From assembly GCA_002328075.1 (NCBI GenBank), contig DCVT01000019.1:1-64000 (forward strand): a stretch of 64,000 nucleotides of DNA, given 5' to 3'. Positions 15,096 through 23,408 of the stretch are shown piece after piece (position 1 is the stretch's first letter; every line of letters starts with the position of its first letter). Both the position numbers and the translations under genes were made by a program. The DNA comes from Anaerolineales bacterium UBA2181 (GTDB taxonomy: Bacteria; Chloroflexota; Anaerolineae; Promineifilales; UBA4811). Under the pieces are notes generated by a model that had not been told where the DNA came from, made no database searches, and saw only the letters and a list, made by a program, of their open reading frames with translations.

Positions 15096-16505
15096 TTAAC
15101 CGGCGCGTGCATGGATCTCGGCCAGAACCCGGGCCATCTCGTTCTGGGCCAGGCTGACCGCTTCGTCGACCCCCATCCCCGGCTTGGCCATCAGCAGGTC
15201 CGGCCGGGTGGCCAGCGCCAGGTGCACCGACGCGCGCGCCGAGAGGTCGGTCTCGGCGCAACTGCCGCCCAGAAACGCGCCCACGTTGGCGCGCCGGCAC
15301 GCGAGCACCGCCTCCACCGACTGGCTCAGGCTGCCCAGGTCCGGCATCTTAATCTGGATCATCTGGGCGGCGTCGGCATCGATAAAGGCCTGGATGTCCT
15401 CCAGCGTGTTGGCCCATTCGTCGGCGACCAGGACAACGTCGATATGGCGAGTATTCGTATAGTCAATGAGTTGGCGCATCAGCTCGATCTGCGCCGACCG
15501 CGTCTCCATTACAACCGGGCTTTCTACACGAATCGAATAGGGGCGAGCGGCTGATTGGAGCGAAAAGAGCTGTCCCAGGATCCGGCCGGGTTGATGATGA
15601 AAGACGGTGCCCAACGCCCCTTGCACGTCCAGGTGGATGGTGGGCCGATACGCGGGGTCGGCCAGAGCCTGGATGCGCTGCGAAATCCAGCGGGTGTACT
15701 GGGTCAACAGGCGCCCATCCTCGCCGATCTGTGCGGCCAGGTCGTCGGCCAGCCCGTGAGGGAGTGAAGCGATCCGCCGGGCCACCATCCGGTCGACGCC
15801 GTCGTAGCGGTCGGCGCCGGATTGGGCGTGGAGCGCGACGGGTTGAACCGGCAAGGGCAACTGCCATTCGCGGCAGAGCACCTCGGTCATGGTCCGGTTC
15901 TGGGCACAGGCCACCGCAGCCAGCAGCGCCTGGCTGACGCCGTAGCGAACCGCGGTGGGCAGCGGCCGCCGGACCCGCACGGTTTCGGTCGGTGGGGGAG
16001 CCTGGGCGGAGTCCTCGGCCTGGACGGCGCTCAGCAGACGCGCGGGCGCGGTCAGGAGCTCGCGGCGGGACATCTTGGGCCAGACCAGCGGCTGGGACGG
16101 CGCCGGCGGCCGTTCCGTGACGCGGGTCTCGGTGACCCATTCGGTCAGCGCATCCAGCACCTGGTCCAGATCGCGGAAACGATCGACTGATTTGCCGGTG
16201 AGCGCCGGCCGGACCACGTCCTGCACCGTCGTCAGGCCGCGGTCGATGTCAAAGAGCGGATCACGCCCTGCCTTGCCGGTGTAGGCGACGGCGACGCAGT
16301 CGCCCCAGGCCACCCGGCCGGTGTCCAGCACCAGCCCGACGGAGAGCGCCGGCGCCACCTGGCGCACGGCGCGAAAACCCGCGGTGACGGGAGTCTCCCG
16401 GTACCGTTCGGCCACCGGCGTGGGTTTCCCCTGCAGGGCGGCGAGGTCCTCTACGAAATAGCCGCCGGTTGCGGGAACCGCCAGCACGTCTACAAATTGC
16501 GCCAT
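15096..16505 (-). CDS. Methylaspartate ammonia-lyase homologue
   Basis: A 469-aa enolase-superfamily enzyme that would convert threo-3-methylaspartate to mesaconate and ammonia. Compared with the Citrobacter enzyme the catalytic set is intact: the lysine in MIQIKMPDLG (about residue 386), the histidine in SLPHG, and the metal ligands in IHLDVQGALG, IRVESPVV and VADEWANTLEDI. AQSGADRYDGVD and AKPGMGVDEA also match. It carries an extra ~60-residue Pro-rich insertion after about residue 140. The start at 16505 overlaps the Fe-S gene by 16 nt. No glutamate mutase is nearby, so the real substrate in this MttB context may differ. Confidence 0.85.
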   Translation of the reverse strand: MAQFVDVLAVPATGGYFVEDLAALQGKPTPVAERYRETPVTAGFRAVRQVAPALSVGLVLDTGRVAWGDCVAVAYTGKAGRDPLFDIDRGLTTVQDVVRPALTGKSVDRFRDLDQVLDALTEWVTETRVTERPPAPSQPLVWPKMSRRELLTAPARLLSAVQAEDSAQAPPPTETVRVRRPLPTAVRYGVSQALLAAVACAQNRTMTEVLCREWQLPLPVQPVALHAQSGADRYDGVDRMVARRIASLPHGLADDLAAQIGEDGRLLTQYTRWISQRIQALADPAYRPTIHLDVQGALGTVFHHQPGRILGQLFSLQSAARPYSIRVESPVVMETRSAQIELMRQLIDYTNTRHIDVVLVADEWANTLEDIQAFIDADAAQMIQIKMPDLGSLSQSVEAVLACRRANVGAFLGGSCAETDLSARASVHLALATRPDLLMAKPGMGVDEAVSLAQNEMARVLAEIHARAG

Positions 16506-17524
16506 TCGGGAACCTGCTGCATGGTGATGGCCTCCTCCGGACAGGTGTTGGCGCACAACCCGCAACCCCAACACCGGCCGGGGTCAAAGACCAGTTGGCG
16601 GGCCCGGGAGGCTGGGGCGTCGGCTTCGCCCTCGTCCCAGCGAAAGGCGGCAAAATGGCAGCGGTCAACGCAGAGACCGCAGTCGGTACAGCGCTCGGCG
16701 TCGTGCGCCGCCACGTAGCGGTTGCGCGGCCAATATCCCCTGGAGTTCATCAACTGGGCGGCTCGAAAGGGGTAGCAGTCGCAGGCGCAGCAGTTGCAGA
16801 TGGCGTGCAGCCCGTGTTTTTGCCAGGCAGCGTCGCCGGTGTGCATGAGCCCCTGATCGTCGGCCCAGCGGACCAGCTGAATGGCCTCGTCCACCGTCAG
16901 GCGGCGGCCGTTGCCCCGCGCCAGCGTCTGTCGGGCGGACTCGTCCAGCCAGAGGCACGTGTCAACCGGACGGCCGCAGTACTGGCCCAGACGCCGGCAG
17001 TCGCAGGGCTGGACGACAATATCGGCCGCTGCCCGCAGCATCTCCTCGACCTCGGGCAGCAGCAGTACGGCATCGTTGGGAAGGTCGTCCTGGGTGGCCA
17101 GCCCCTGCATCTTTTTCCGGATGGATTCGCGGTGTCGATCGACAAAAGCGCTCAGATAGCGGCGGTCGATGATCTGCCGGGCGTCGGCCGGAATAAGGTC
17201 CCACTGGCCGAACTTGGCAAAGTGACCCAGGAAACGGTAGAAAACGGCCGGCAGGTAGGTCACGCCCTGCTCGTCTTCCTGTCGATCCAGGACGGCCCTG
17301 CGGTAACCGTGTTCCAGCAACCCGGCCGCCTGCTCCTCAGGAATCCCCAGGCCCAGGGCGACCTCTTGGGCGTTGGCCGGCCGTGCATCCGCCTGGCTGG
17401 CTAGCAGGAGGACCAGCCGCATCTCGTCCTCGGAGAACATCAGGTCAAGGTAAGGGTATGCCTCAGGCCAGACGCGAAAGCTCGCGGCGAATTGTTGCCG
17501 TCGGTCAGAATCAGACGTGTCCAT
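16490..17524 (-). CDS. Multi-cluster Fe-S (ferredoxin-like) protein
   Basis: A 344-aa protein. The C-terminus holds two [4Fe-4S] motifs, CTDCGLCVDRCHFAAF and CWGCGLCANTCPEEAI. Upstream lie two further cysteine groups, QPCDCRRLGQYC with PVDTCLWL (about residues 180-205) and HAICNCCACDCYPF (about 250). The N-terminal ~150 residues are helical with winged-helix-like features (QEVALGLGIPEEQAAGLLEHG). Proteins of this layout occur beside corrinoid methyltransferases and other anaerobic pathways. A role in electron supply, for example reductive activation of the corrinoid protein, is an inference. The start ATG overlaps the racemase-like gene by 14 nt. Confidence 0.75.
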   Translation of the reverse strand: MDTSDSDRRQQFAASFRVWPEAYPYLDLMFSEDEMRLVLLLASQADARPANAQEVALGLGIPEEQAAGLLEHGYRRAVLDRQEDEQGVTYLPAVFYRFLGHFAKFGQWDLIPADARQIIDRRYLSAFVDRHRESIRKKMQGLATQDDLPNDAVLLLPEVEEMLRAAADIVVQPCDCRRLGQYCGRPVDTCLWLDESARQTLARGNGRRLTVDEAIQLVRWADDQGLMHTGDAAWQKHGLHAICNCCACDCYPFRAAQLMNSRGYWPRNRYVAAHDAERCTDCGLCVDRCHFAAFRWDEGEADAPASRARQLVFDPGRCWGCGLCANTCPEEAITMQQVPEWRNL

Positions 17525-18299
17525 AGTAATCCCGGTGAACCGCGACCGAATACGCGTAATCCAGCAACGTGCCCCAGCTAAAGATGGGGATGTCAATCTC
17601 CCGCTGCAGCGCCCGGGCAAAGGGCTGCATGCCGGTGCATTCGAGCACCATGGCGCCCATGTTGGGATGGGCCCGAAAGAACTCGGTCCCCACCGCGATG
17701 AACTCGCGCTCCGTCTTTTCATACACGGCTTCCGGCCGGGCGGGGCGCACCGGGTGGTACCAGAGGCGGTCAAACTCCTCGCAGCGGCCGTCGTCGCAGG
17801 CGCCCTCGATCACCAGGTTGCCACCAGGCTGCACCCCAACCGCTGCCAGGTGCGCCGGCGTCAGGCAGCTCTTGCGGGCAGCTAGCAGGCCCACCGTCCG
17901 GTTGGACCCGACGATCTGCCGGGCCAGGGGTATCTGCAACAGGCTGGATAGAAAGACGGGAACGTCCACATAGCCGGCGATATCGCGCTGGAAATAGCTA
18001 AAGTAGCCGCATTCGGCCGCGATGGCCCGGCAACCCATCCGTTCGAGCTTGCGTGCAGCTCGCTGAATGGCGGGCAGGCAGGGCGACTTGTCCTGCTCGT
18101 GGACCAGCGCCCAGATATCGACTCCCTCGGCAACCTCGTACTGGATGGGGAAGGGATAGGCGCTGGCATTGCGCACGTCGCCGGGAAAGCCGGGGTAGAC
18201 GTCGTCCAGGATGATAATGCCCAGGCCCATGCCGTAACAGCGGTGATCCCGGCGGGCCTGGATCCGGTTGATCCCCATATCGCGGTTTTGCTGGAACAT
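17511..18299 (-). CDS. Aspartate/glutamate racemase-superfamily protein
   Basis: A 262-aa protein with the two-cysteine layout of the Asp/Glu/hydantoin racemase fold: RAIAAECGYFSYFQ (about residue 95) and MVLECTGMQPFA (about 225), with FLSSLLQIP and NRTVGLLAARKS between. Members interconvert D/L amino acids, isomerise maleate or decarboxylate malonates. The reaction here is not determined. It starts behind AAGGAG, 24 nt after an MttB-family gene, and overlaps the Fe-S gene, so it belongs to the same operon as the methylaspartate ammonia-lyase. A joint role in processing a demethylated amino acid is attractive but unproven. Confidence 0.75.
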   Translation of the reverse strand: MFQQNRDMGINRIQARRDHRCYGMGLGIIILDDVYPGFPGDVRNASAYPFPIQYEVAEGVDIWALVHEQDKSPCLPAIQRAARKLERMGCRAIAAECGYFSYFQRDIAGYVDVPVFLSSLLQIPLARQIVGSNRTVGLLAARKSCLTPAHLAAVGVQPGGNLVIEGACDDGRCEEFDRLWYHPVRPARPEAVYEKTEREFIAVGTEFFRAHPNMGAMVLECTGMQPFARALQREIDIPIFSWGTLLDYAYSVAVHRDYYGHV

Positions 18300-18323
18300 A
18301 CGCTACTCCTTAAAGCAGGGCGG

Positions 18324-19772
18324 CTAATCCTCGGCCAGCGCCTGGATGCGGCGGGCCACATCGGCCGGCAGCGGTTCCGCCCGGTGCTCCTCGATGATCT
18401 CCCTGACCCGGGCGTTGGCCCGCGCCTGGAAAGTCGTCGCGCCACGGTCGGCCCAACGCTGGAAATCGAGGCGATCGAACAGGCGGGGCTGCCAATCGTC
18501 GCGGACGTGCCGCAGCGTGTGCCGGCTCTCGATAAAGTTGCCGTCGGGCCCGATCTGGTGAATCAGGTCCAGCGCCAGGGTCTCCTCGGTGATCTCTAGC
18601 GGCCGGAAATAGTGCCTGAGCCAGCCGATGACCTCGTCGCAAAAGGCGACCAGCTCCAGCGAGCCGGTCATGGCGCAGTCCAGGTAGCCGACGTCGTGGA
18701 TCAGGTTGGCTCCGTTGAGCAGGTTGTCAAACAGCGTCAGGGCTACCTCGCCGGCCGCCTGAGCGTCAAACACCTTGGAGTCCGAGCATCCGGCGGTCCC
18801 AAAGACGGGGATGCCGTGATGCCGCGCCAGGTTCCAACCGTGGGCGCCGTCGGGATTGGCATAGAGACTGACCATGGTGCGCATGTCCAGCGCACTCCCG
18901 ACCGGGTTGCTCTGGATAAAGGGCGAGCCCTCGCGTGTCAGTTGCGAGAGAACCAGTCCGGCCAGGTGACCGGCGTGGCCCAGCGCCATGGCTCCGGCGA
19001 CGGTGATGGGAGCGATGGACCCACGCAACTTGCCGGGCGCATACACCGTGGGCAGGTTGCGCTCGGCCGCGTAGAAAAGCCGGCGCACGCTCTCCTCGTT
19101 GTGCTTGAACGAGGAGACGGTGTTGACATAGTTGATGACAAAGGGGTACCGCTGGAGCGATTCGAGATCACCGGCTGCGGCCGAGGCCATGCTCACCGCG
19201 CGCTCGGTGCTGGCTGCCTCCAGGCCGACAAACACAATCGGTTTGGTGCTCTCTTGCAGCATCACGGCCATCTGCCGGCGCTCATAGTGCGATTCGGGCA
19301 CGTCCGAAGGCAGGTACATGGACATGACGAAATCCAGGTTGGCCAATGCATCCACCAACCGCACGCCCCGCCGGACGTCCTCCAGCACGGCCAGACGGCG
19401 CAGACGCGAGTCCAGGTCGTAGATGTGGAGGCAGTCCGAACCCGGCCCGAAATAGGTGTGGTGCCCGCCGAGGATCATGGCCCGCCGACCCAATCGGTCA
19501 AAGATAGTGATGCTCTTGGGCGCCGTGCGGAGCGCCCACTCTACCAGGTGGGGCGGGATTCGGACCAGGTTTCCGTCGGTCACCTGTGCCCCGGCCTTGA
19601 TGAACAGGTCTACCGCCTCCTGATCGTAAAAGCGCATGCCCGTCCGCGCCATGATCTCCAGGCCGGCCTCGTGCAACAGATAGAGTTGGTCATCGGACAG
19701 GCTGGGATACCCGACCGGATGGTATTCGGCCCAGTGGTCGCGGTTTTCTGCGGCACCCTGTTTGGTATTCAT
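18324..19772 (-). CDS. MttB-family (trimethylamine methyltransferase-like) protein 2
   Basis: A 482-aa MttB-superfamily methyltransferase. Family features: LYLLHEAGLEIMARTGMRFY, HTYFGPGSDCLHIYDLDSR, ESTKPIVFVGLEAA, GTAGCSDSKVFDAQAAGE and NLIHDVGYLDCAMTGS. No internal stop, so a non-pyrrolysine type. It is followed by the racemase-like, Fe-S and ammonia-lyase genes and probably heads that transcription unit (81-nt gap to the PLP enzyme gene upstream). The substrate is unknown; methyl transfer to the corrinoid protein at 32896-33531 is expected. Confidence 0.85.
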   Translation of the reverse strand: MNTKQGAAENRDHWAEYHPVGYPSLSDDQLYLLHEAGLEIMARTGMRFYDQEAVDLFIKAGAQVTDGNLVRIPPHLVEWALRTAPKSITIFDRLGRRAMILGGHHTYFGPGSDCLHIYDLDSRLRRLAVLEDVRRGVRLVDALANLDFVMSMYLPSDVPESHYERRQMAVMLQESTKPIVFVGLEAASTERAVSMASAAAGDLESLQRYPFVINYVNTVSSFKHNEESVRRLFYAAERNLPTVYAPGKLRGSIAPITVAGAMALGHAGHLAGLVLSQLTREGSPFIQSNPVGSALDMRTMVSLYANPDGAHGWNLARHHGIPVFGTAGCSDSKVFDAQAAGEVALTLFDNLLNGANLIHDVGYLDCAMTGSLELVAFCDEVIGWLRHYFRPLEITEETLALDLIHQIGPDGNFIESRHTLRHVRDDWQPRLFDRLDFQRWADRGATTFQARANARVREIIEEHRAEPLPADVARRIQALAED

Positions 19773-19853
19773 CGGCTCTCTACTCCCTTGTGCTCGTGTG
19801 GTTCAAATTGACGACGGTGTGCCCGGCCGGGCGGCCCGACAATAGCGGGACGG

Positions 19854-21122
19854 TCACGCGGAATGCCGGCATGCCCTCAACGCCTGGTCCAGGTCCTCCA
19901 TGATGTCCTCGGCGTGCTCGATGCCCACCGACATGCGAAAGGTTCCGGCGCTGATGCCGATGGCCGCCAGTTGATCCTCGCCGAGCCAGTGGTGGGTGGT
20001 GCGGGCGGGGTTCACAATCAGCGAGTAGATGTCGCCCAGCGTGGTGGCCGGCAAGACCAGGCGGAGCGCATCCAGAAAGCGAAAGGCTTGGGCCTGGTCA
20101 CAGTCGGCGATATCGAAATTGAGCATGGCGCCATAGCGGCCGTCCGGAAATATGCGAGCGGCGACGGCGTGGTGCGGGTGACTGGGCAAGCCGGGATACC
20201 GGACGCGGGCGATCAGGGGATGGCTCTCCAGGAAACGGGCAACCGCCAGGGCGTTGGCGCAGTGGCGCTCCATCCGGAGCAGAAAGGTCTTGAGACCGCG
20301 GAGCGCCAACCAGGCCTCGTTGGGTCCCAGGGTGCAGCCCACCTGGATCAGCATATCGTGCAGGCAGTCAAAGTCCTTGCGGCGGCACAGCACCGCACCG
20401 GCCAGCACGTCGCCGTGCCCGGAGAGGAACTTGCTGACGCTATGGGTGACCAGATCGGCTCCCAGCTCGAACGGCCGGAGGAGGAATGGGGTGGTAAAGG
20501 TGTTGTCCACCACCACGGTGGCGCCGACCCGGTGTGCCAGCTCGATGACCGCCGGCGCGTCGATGACCTTGGTCATCGGGTTGGTGACCACCTCAAAGTA
20601 GACCACCTGCGGCCGTTCGCGCAGGATTGCCTGCTCTAGTCGATCCAGGTCGGTGAAATCCATCAGAATGCTGGGCGCGCCCAAGTGGGGGAACACGTTG
20701 TCCACCATGGTGTACACGCTGCCATAGACATCGGTGGAGCAGAGGATCAGACCTTCCTTGCCGGCGCCGGCGGTCAGCAACGCTAGGTGAGAGGCGGCCA
20801 TGCCAGAGGCGGTGGACATGCAGACCTCGCCACGCTCCAGGGTGGCCAGCGCCCGCTCCAACGCGGTGTGTGTGGGCGAGCCGGAACGCGCGTACACGTA
20901 GCCCGGCTTGCGATAGTAGACCCGATCGTCCAGGTCCTGGACATGGTCGTAAAAGAAGGTAGTGGAATGGTAGATGGGCGTGCTGGAGGTCCAGAACGTC
21001 TGCTTTTCCCACCGCTCGCCGGCATGCACGCACTGGGTTGCCAACCCTTTGGCGAGATACCGATCGTCGGCCCGCCGGTTCTCTGAATGCATCGGTTCTT
21101 CCGAATAGGTCGATTTAGCCAC
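19854..21122 (-). CDS. Cys/Met metabolism PLP-dependent lyase
   Basis: A 422-aa fold-type I PLP enzyme of the cystathionine gamma-synthase/beta-lyase/methionine gamma-lyase family. The PLP lysine is in VTHSVSKFLSGHGD, the cofactor tyrosine/arginine in YVYARSGSPT and the aspartate in VVVDNTFTTPFL. It starts at GTG behind AGGAG with 7-nt spacing. Family members cleave or form C-S bonds; the exact reaction cannot be called from sequence. It shares the methyltransferase island, where a methylated sulfur amino acid could be a substrate, but ordinary methionine or cysteine metabolism is equally possible. Confidence 0.8.
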   Translation of the reverse strand: MAKSTYSEEPMHSENRRADDRYLAKGLATQCVHAGERWEKQTFWTSSTPIYHSTTFFYDHVQDLDDRVYYRKPGYVYARSGSPTHTALERALATLERGEVCMSTASGMAASHLALLTAGAGKEGLILCSTDVYGSVYTMVDNVFPHLGAPSILMDFTDLDRLEQAILRERPQVVYFEVVTNPMTKVIDAPAVIELAHRVGATVVVDNTFTTPFLLRPFELGADLVTHSVSKFLSGHGDVLAGAVLCRRKDFDCLHDMLIQVGCTLGPNEAWLALRGLKTFLLRMERHCANALAVARFLESHPLIARVRYPGLPSHPHHAVAARIFPDGRYGAMLNFDIADCDQAQAFRFLDALRLVLPATTLGDIYSLIVNPARTTHHWLGEDQLAAIGISAGTFRMSVGIEHAEDIMEDLDQALRACRHSA

Positions 21123-21315
21123 AGATACGCTCCTAGGTCTGGCTGGTCACCGTTGGCGGTGAACGTCGGTCAGCTCGATGTGCCCTTGGCCGGAGGTGAC
21201 GCGCGGCCGACAACCGGTGAGCGCCGGCGCTGCGGCAAGCGCGCCTTTTTGGCGGTGGGCTAGCCGCCGGGAGCCTCCCCGCCGGCCCGGCTGTCCGGAT
21301 GCGGTGCATGGCGCG

Positions 21316-22629
21316 TCATGACAGGGCCACCGGTTGATCCCGGTTGATCAGGTCCTGCCAGGTCTCGCGCCTCTGGATCAGGTCGGTTCGCCCGGGCCGC
21401 AACAGGACGACGGCCGGCCGCGGGACCAGATTGTAGTTGCTGGCCAACGGCAGGCAATAGGCGCCGACCATGGGGATCGCCACCAGGTCGCCCGGCTCTA
21501 GCGGCGGAAGGGCGACATCGCGAACCAGAACGTCGCCGGATTCGCAGAACCGGCCGGCCAGCGTCACCACCTGCGCGCCCGGACGGTCGGCCTGGTTGGC
21601 CAGCAGCGCGGAATAGCGCGCGTTGTACAGCGCCGGCCGGATGTTATCGGCCATGCCCCCATCCAACGAGACGTACTCTCGGGTTCCCGGGATGGATTTG
21701 CGCGCGCCGACAGCATAGAGAGCGACGCCGGCCTGAGCGATGAGCGAGCGGCCGGGCTCCACCACCACCCTGGGCAGCGGCAGGCGGTGGCGGCGGCAGC
21801 GCTCGACGATGGCAGCCGCTACCCGGTCGGCGCAGGCCGAGACCGGGACCACGGGGTCGTCGGTGGTGTACGGCACGGCCAGGCCGCCACCCGGGCTCAG
21901 CTCCTCGATGGGCCGGCCCAGGTCGGCCGCCAGGTCCACCAAACGGCCGGCGGACTCGGCCAGCAGCGAGAGGTCCCAGATCTGCGACCCGACGTGGGCA
22001 TGCAGCCCCACCAGGCGCAAGTGCGGGTGCGCTTGCAGGCGGCCGAGAACCTCGCGCAAGGCGGGTCCGTTCCAGAGAAAGCCGAACTTGGAATCCACCG
22101 CCCCGGTCTGGTTGTAGGCGTGGGTGTGGGCGTCCATGCCCGGCGACACGCGGATCCAGACCCCCACCCGCTCGCCGCGGGCGGCCGTCATCTGGTCCAG
22201 CTGGCGCAACTCGTCCAGGTTGTCGACGACCAACCGGCCGACGCCGGCGTCCAACGCCAGCGCCAATTCGGCCGCGGATTTGTTGTTGCCGTGAAAATGG
22301 ATCCGTTCGGGCGGGAATCCGGCCTGGAGCGCAAGGAAAAGCTCGCCGCCCGAGACCACGTCTAGGTCCAACCCTTCGCGGTGGATGATCTGAGCCAGGA
22401 CAACGTTCAGGTAGGCCTTGCCGGCATAGGCCACCCGCGAGGATCCGGGATAGGCTTGCGCCCAGGCGTCGCGGTAGGCGCGGCAGCGGGCCGAAAGCGT
22501 GGGTTCGTCGAAAACGTAGAGCGGCGTTCCGTATTCGGCCGCCAGAGCACCGGCCCGGTGCCCACCCAGGATCAGATCGCCGCGTTCGTCGACGCGCGTG
22601 CCCGCGGGAAAGAGCTCCAGAATGTGCAT
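21316..22629 (-). CDS. lysA: Diaminopimelate decarboxylase family protein
   Basis: A 437-aa fold-type III PLP decarboxylase that converts meso-diaminopimelate to L-lysine. The PLP lysine is in VAYAGKAYLN, phosphate-binding HFHGNNKSAAEL, ELSPGGGLAVPY, VEPGRSLI and the active-site cysteine in FCESGDVL. Length fits LysA (about 420 aa). The start at 22629 matches usual N-termini (MHILELFP); a GTG at 22653 is an alternative and neither has a strong ribosome binding site. Because it lies in a catabolic island, another diamino-acid substrate cannot be excluded. Confidence 0.82.
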   Translation of the reverse strand: MHILELFPAGTRVDERGDLILGGHRAGALAAEYGTPLYVFDEPTLSARCRAYRDAWAQAYPGSSRVAYAGKAYLNVVLAQIIHREGLDLDVVSGGELFLALQAGFPPERIHFHGNNKSAAELALALDAGVGRLVVDNLDELRQLDQMTAARGERVGVWIRVSPGMDAHTHAYNQTGAVDSKFGFLWNGPALREVLGRLQAHPHLRLVGLHAHVGSQIWDLSLLAESAGRLVDLAADLGRPIEELSPGGGLAVPYTTDDPVVPVSACADRVAAAIVERCRRHRLPLPRVVVEPGRSLIAQAGVALYAVGARKSIPGTREYVSLDGGMADNIRPALYNARYSALLANQADRPGAQVVTLAGRFCESGDVLVRDVALPPLEPGDLVAIPMVGAYCLPLASNYNLVPRPAVVLLRPGRTDLIQRRETWQDLINRDQPVALS

Positions 22630-22687
22630 GGACGTTGGCTGTCGGCCGGTCACGGACGGCTGTGTCCGGCCTGGTTTCGGGCGCCGG

Positions 22688-23341
22688 CTAGTTCTCGCGC
22701 ACGTCGATGATCTCGTGACCCTCGATCTGGCTCAGGACCGCCACGATCTGATCACGAGGCACGTTCCGGATCTTGACCACCGCGTCCCAACGCTGGGGGT
22801 CCTTGGGGGCGACGGCGCCGCCCAACGCGGCGATTCCCCAACCCTGGGAGGCAATGGCGGCCACCAGTTTGGCCAGCTCGCCCCGCACGTTGGGTTGGCG
22901 GATGGTGACTCGCACCCCGGAACTCCTGGCGGCCATCATTTCCATTAGATGGGCCAACAGATCGGTCTCGGTGACGATCCCGATGACAATCCCGTCGTCC
23001 AGCACGGGCAGGCCGCCCACCCGTTTCTCCACCATGATCCGGGCGGCCTCTTCGATGGGCACATCCTGCGACACGGTGATGACGTGCTCCCCCTTGATCA
23101 TCACGTCCCGCAGTTTTAACGACGAGAGGTAACTGGCTATCTCCCAGAGGTTTAGGCTGCCCAACCGGCCTGGGTCGACCAGCAGAGATTGCCGGGTGAC
23201 CAGGCCCAGCAGCCGCTTGCCACTGCCAACCACCGGAAGATGCCGGATGGCGTTCTCGCCCATGAACCGCTGTGCATCGACCGTGGACATGCTGGGTTCT
23301 GCCATCATCGGATGGCGCGTCATGATGTCTCTGACCAACAT
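22688..23341 (-). CDS. CBS-pair and ACT domain regulatory protein
   Basis: A 217-aa protein: two CBS motifs (MLVRDIMTRHPMM ... RHLPVVGSGKRLLGLVT, and LKLRDVMIKGEHVIT ... GLPVLDDGIVIGIVTETDLL) over residues 1-~140, then an ACT-like domain (SSGVRVTIRQPNVRGELAKL to the end). CBS pairs bind adenosyl ligands and ACT domains bind amino acids, so it is probably a sensor or allosteric subunit. The start at 23341 follows GGAGGAGAGG. It is the gene before lysA in the same orientation (58-nt gap). Its effector partner is unknown. Confidence 0.8.
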   Translation of the reverse strand: MLVRDIMTRHPMMAEPSMSTVDAQRFMGENAIRHLPVVGSGKRLLGLVTRQSLLVDPGRLGSLNLWEIASYLSSLKLRDVMIKGEHVITVSQDVPIEEAARIMVEKRVGGLPVLDDGIVIGIVTETDLLAHLMEMMAARSSGVRVTIRQPNVRGELAKLVAAIASQGWGIAALGGAVAPKDPQRWDAVVKIRNVPRDQIVAVLSQIEGHEIIDVREN

Positions 23342-23408
23342 CGTTCCTCTCCTCCGGTAACCGGCCGGCACGTTGATGACTGCCATTCCGTGCCGTGCCG
23401 GTTGCTGT

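Noticed and set aside
18612..19811. 399-codon forward frame opposite MttB-family protein 2
   Set aside because: Antisense shadow of a well-supported gene, with biased Gly/His/Asp/Val composition.
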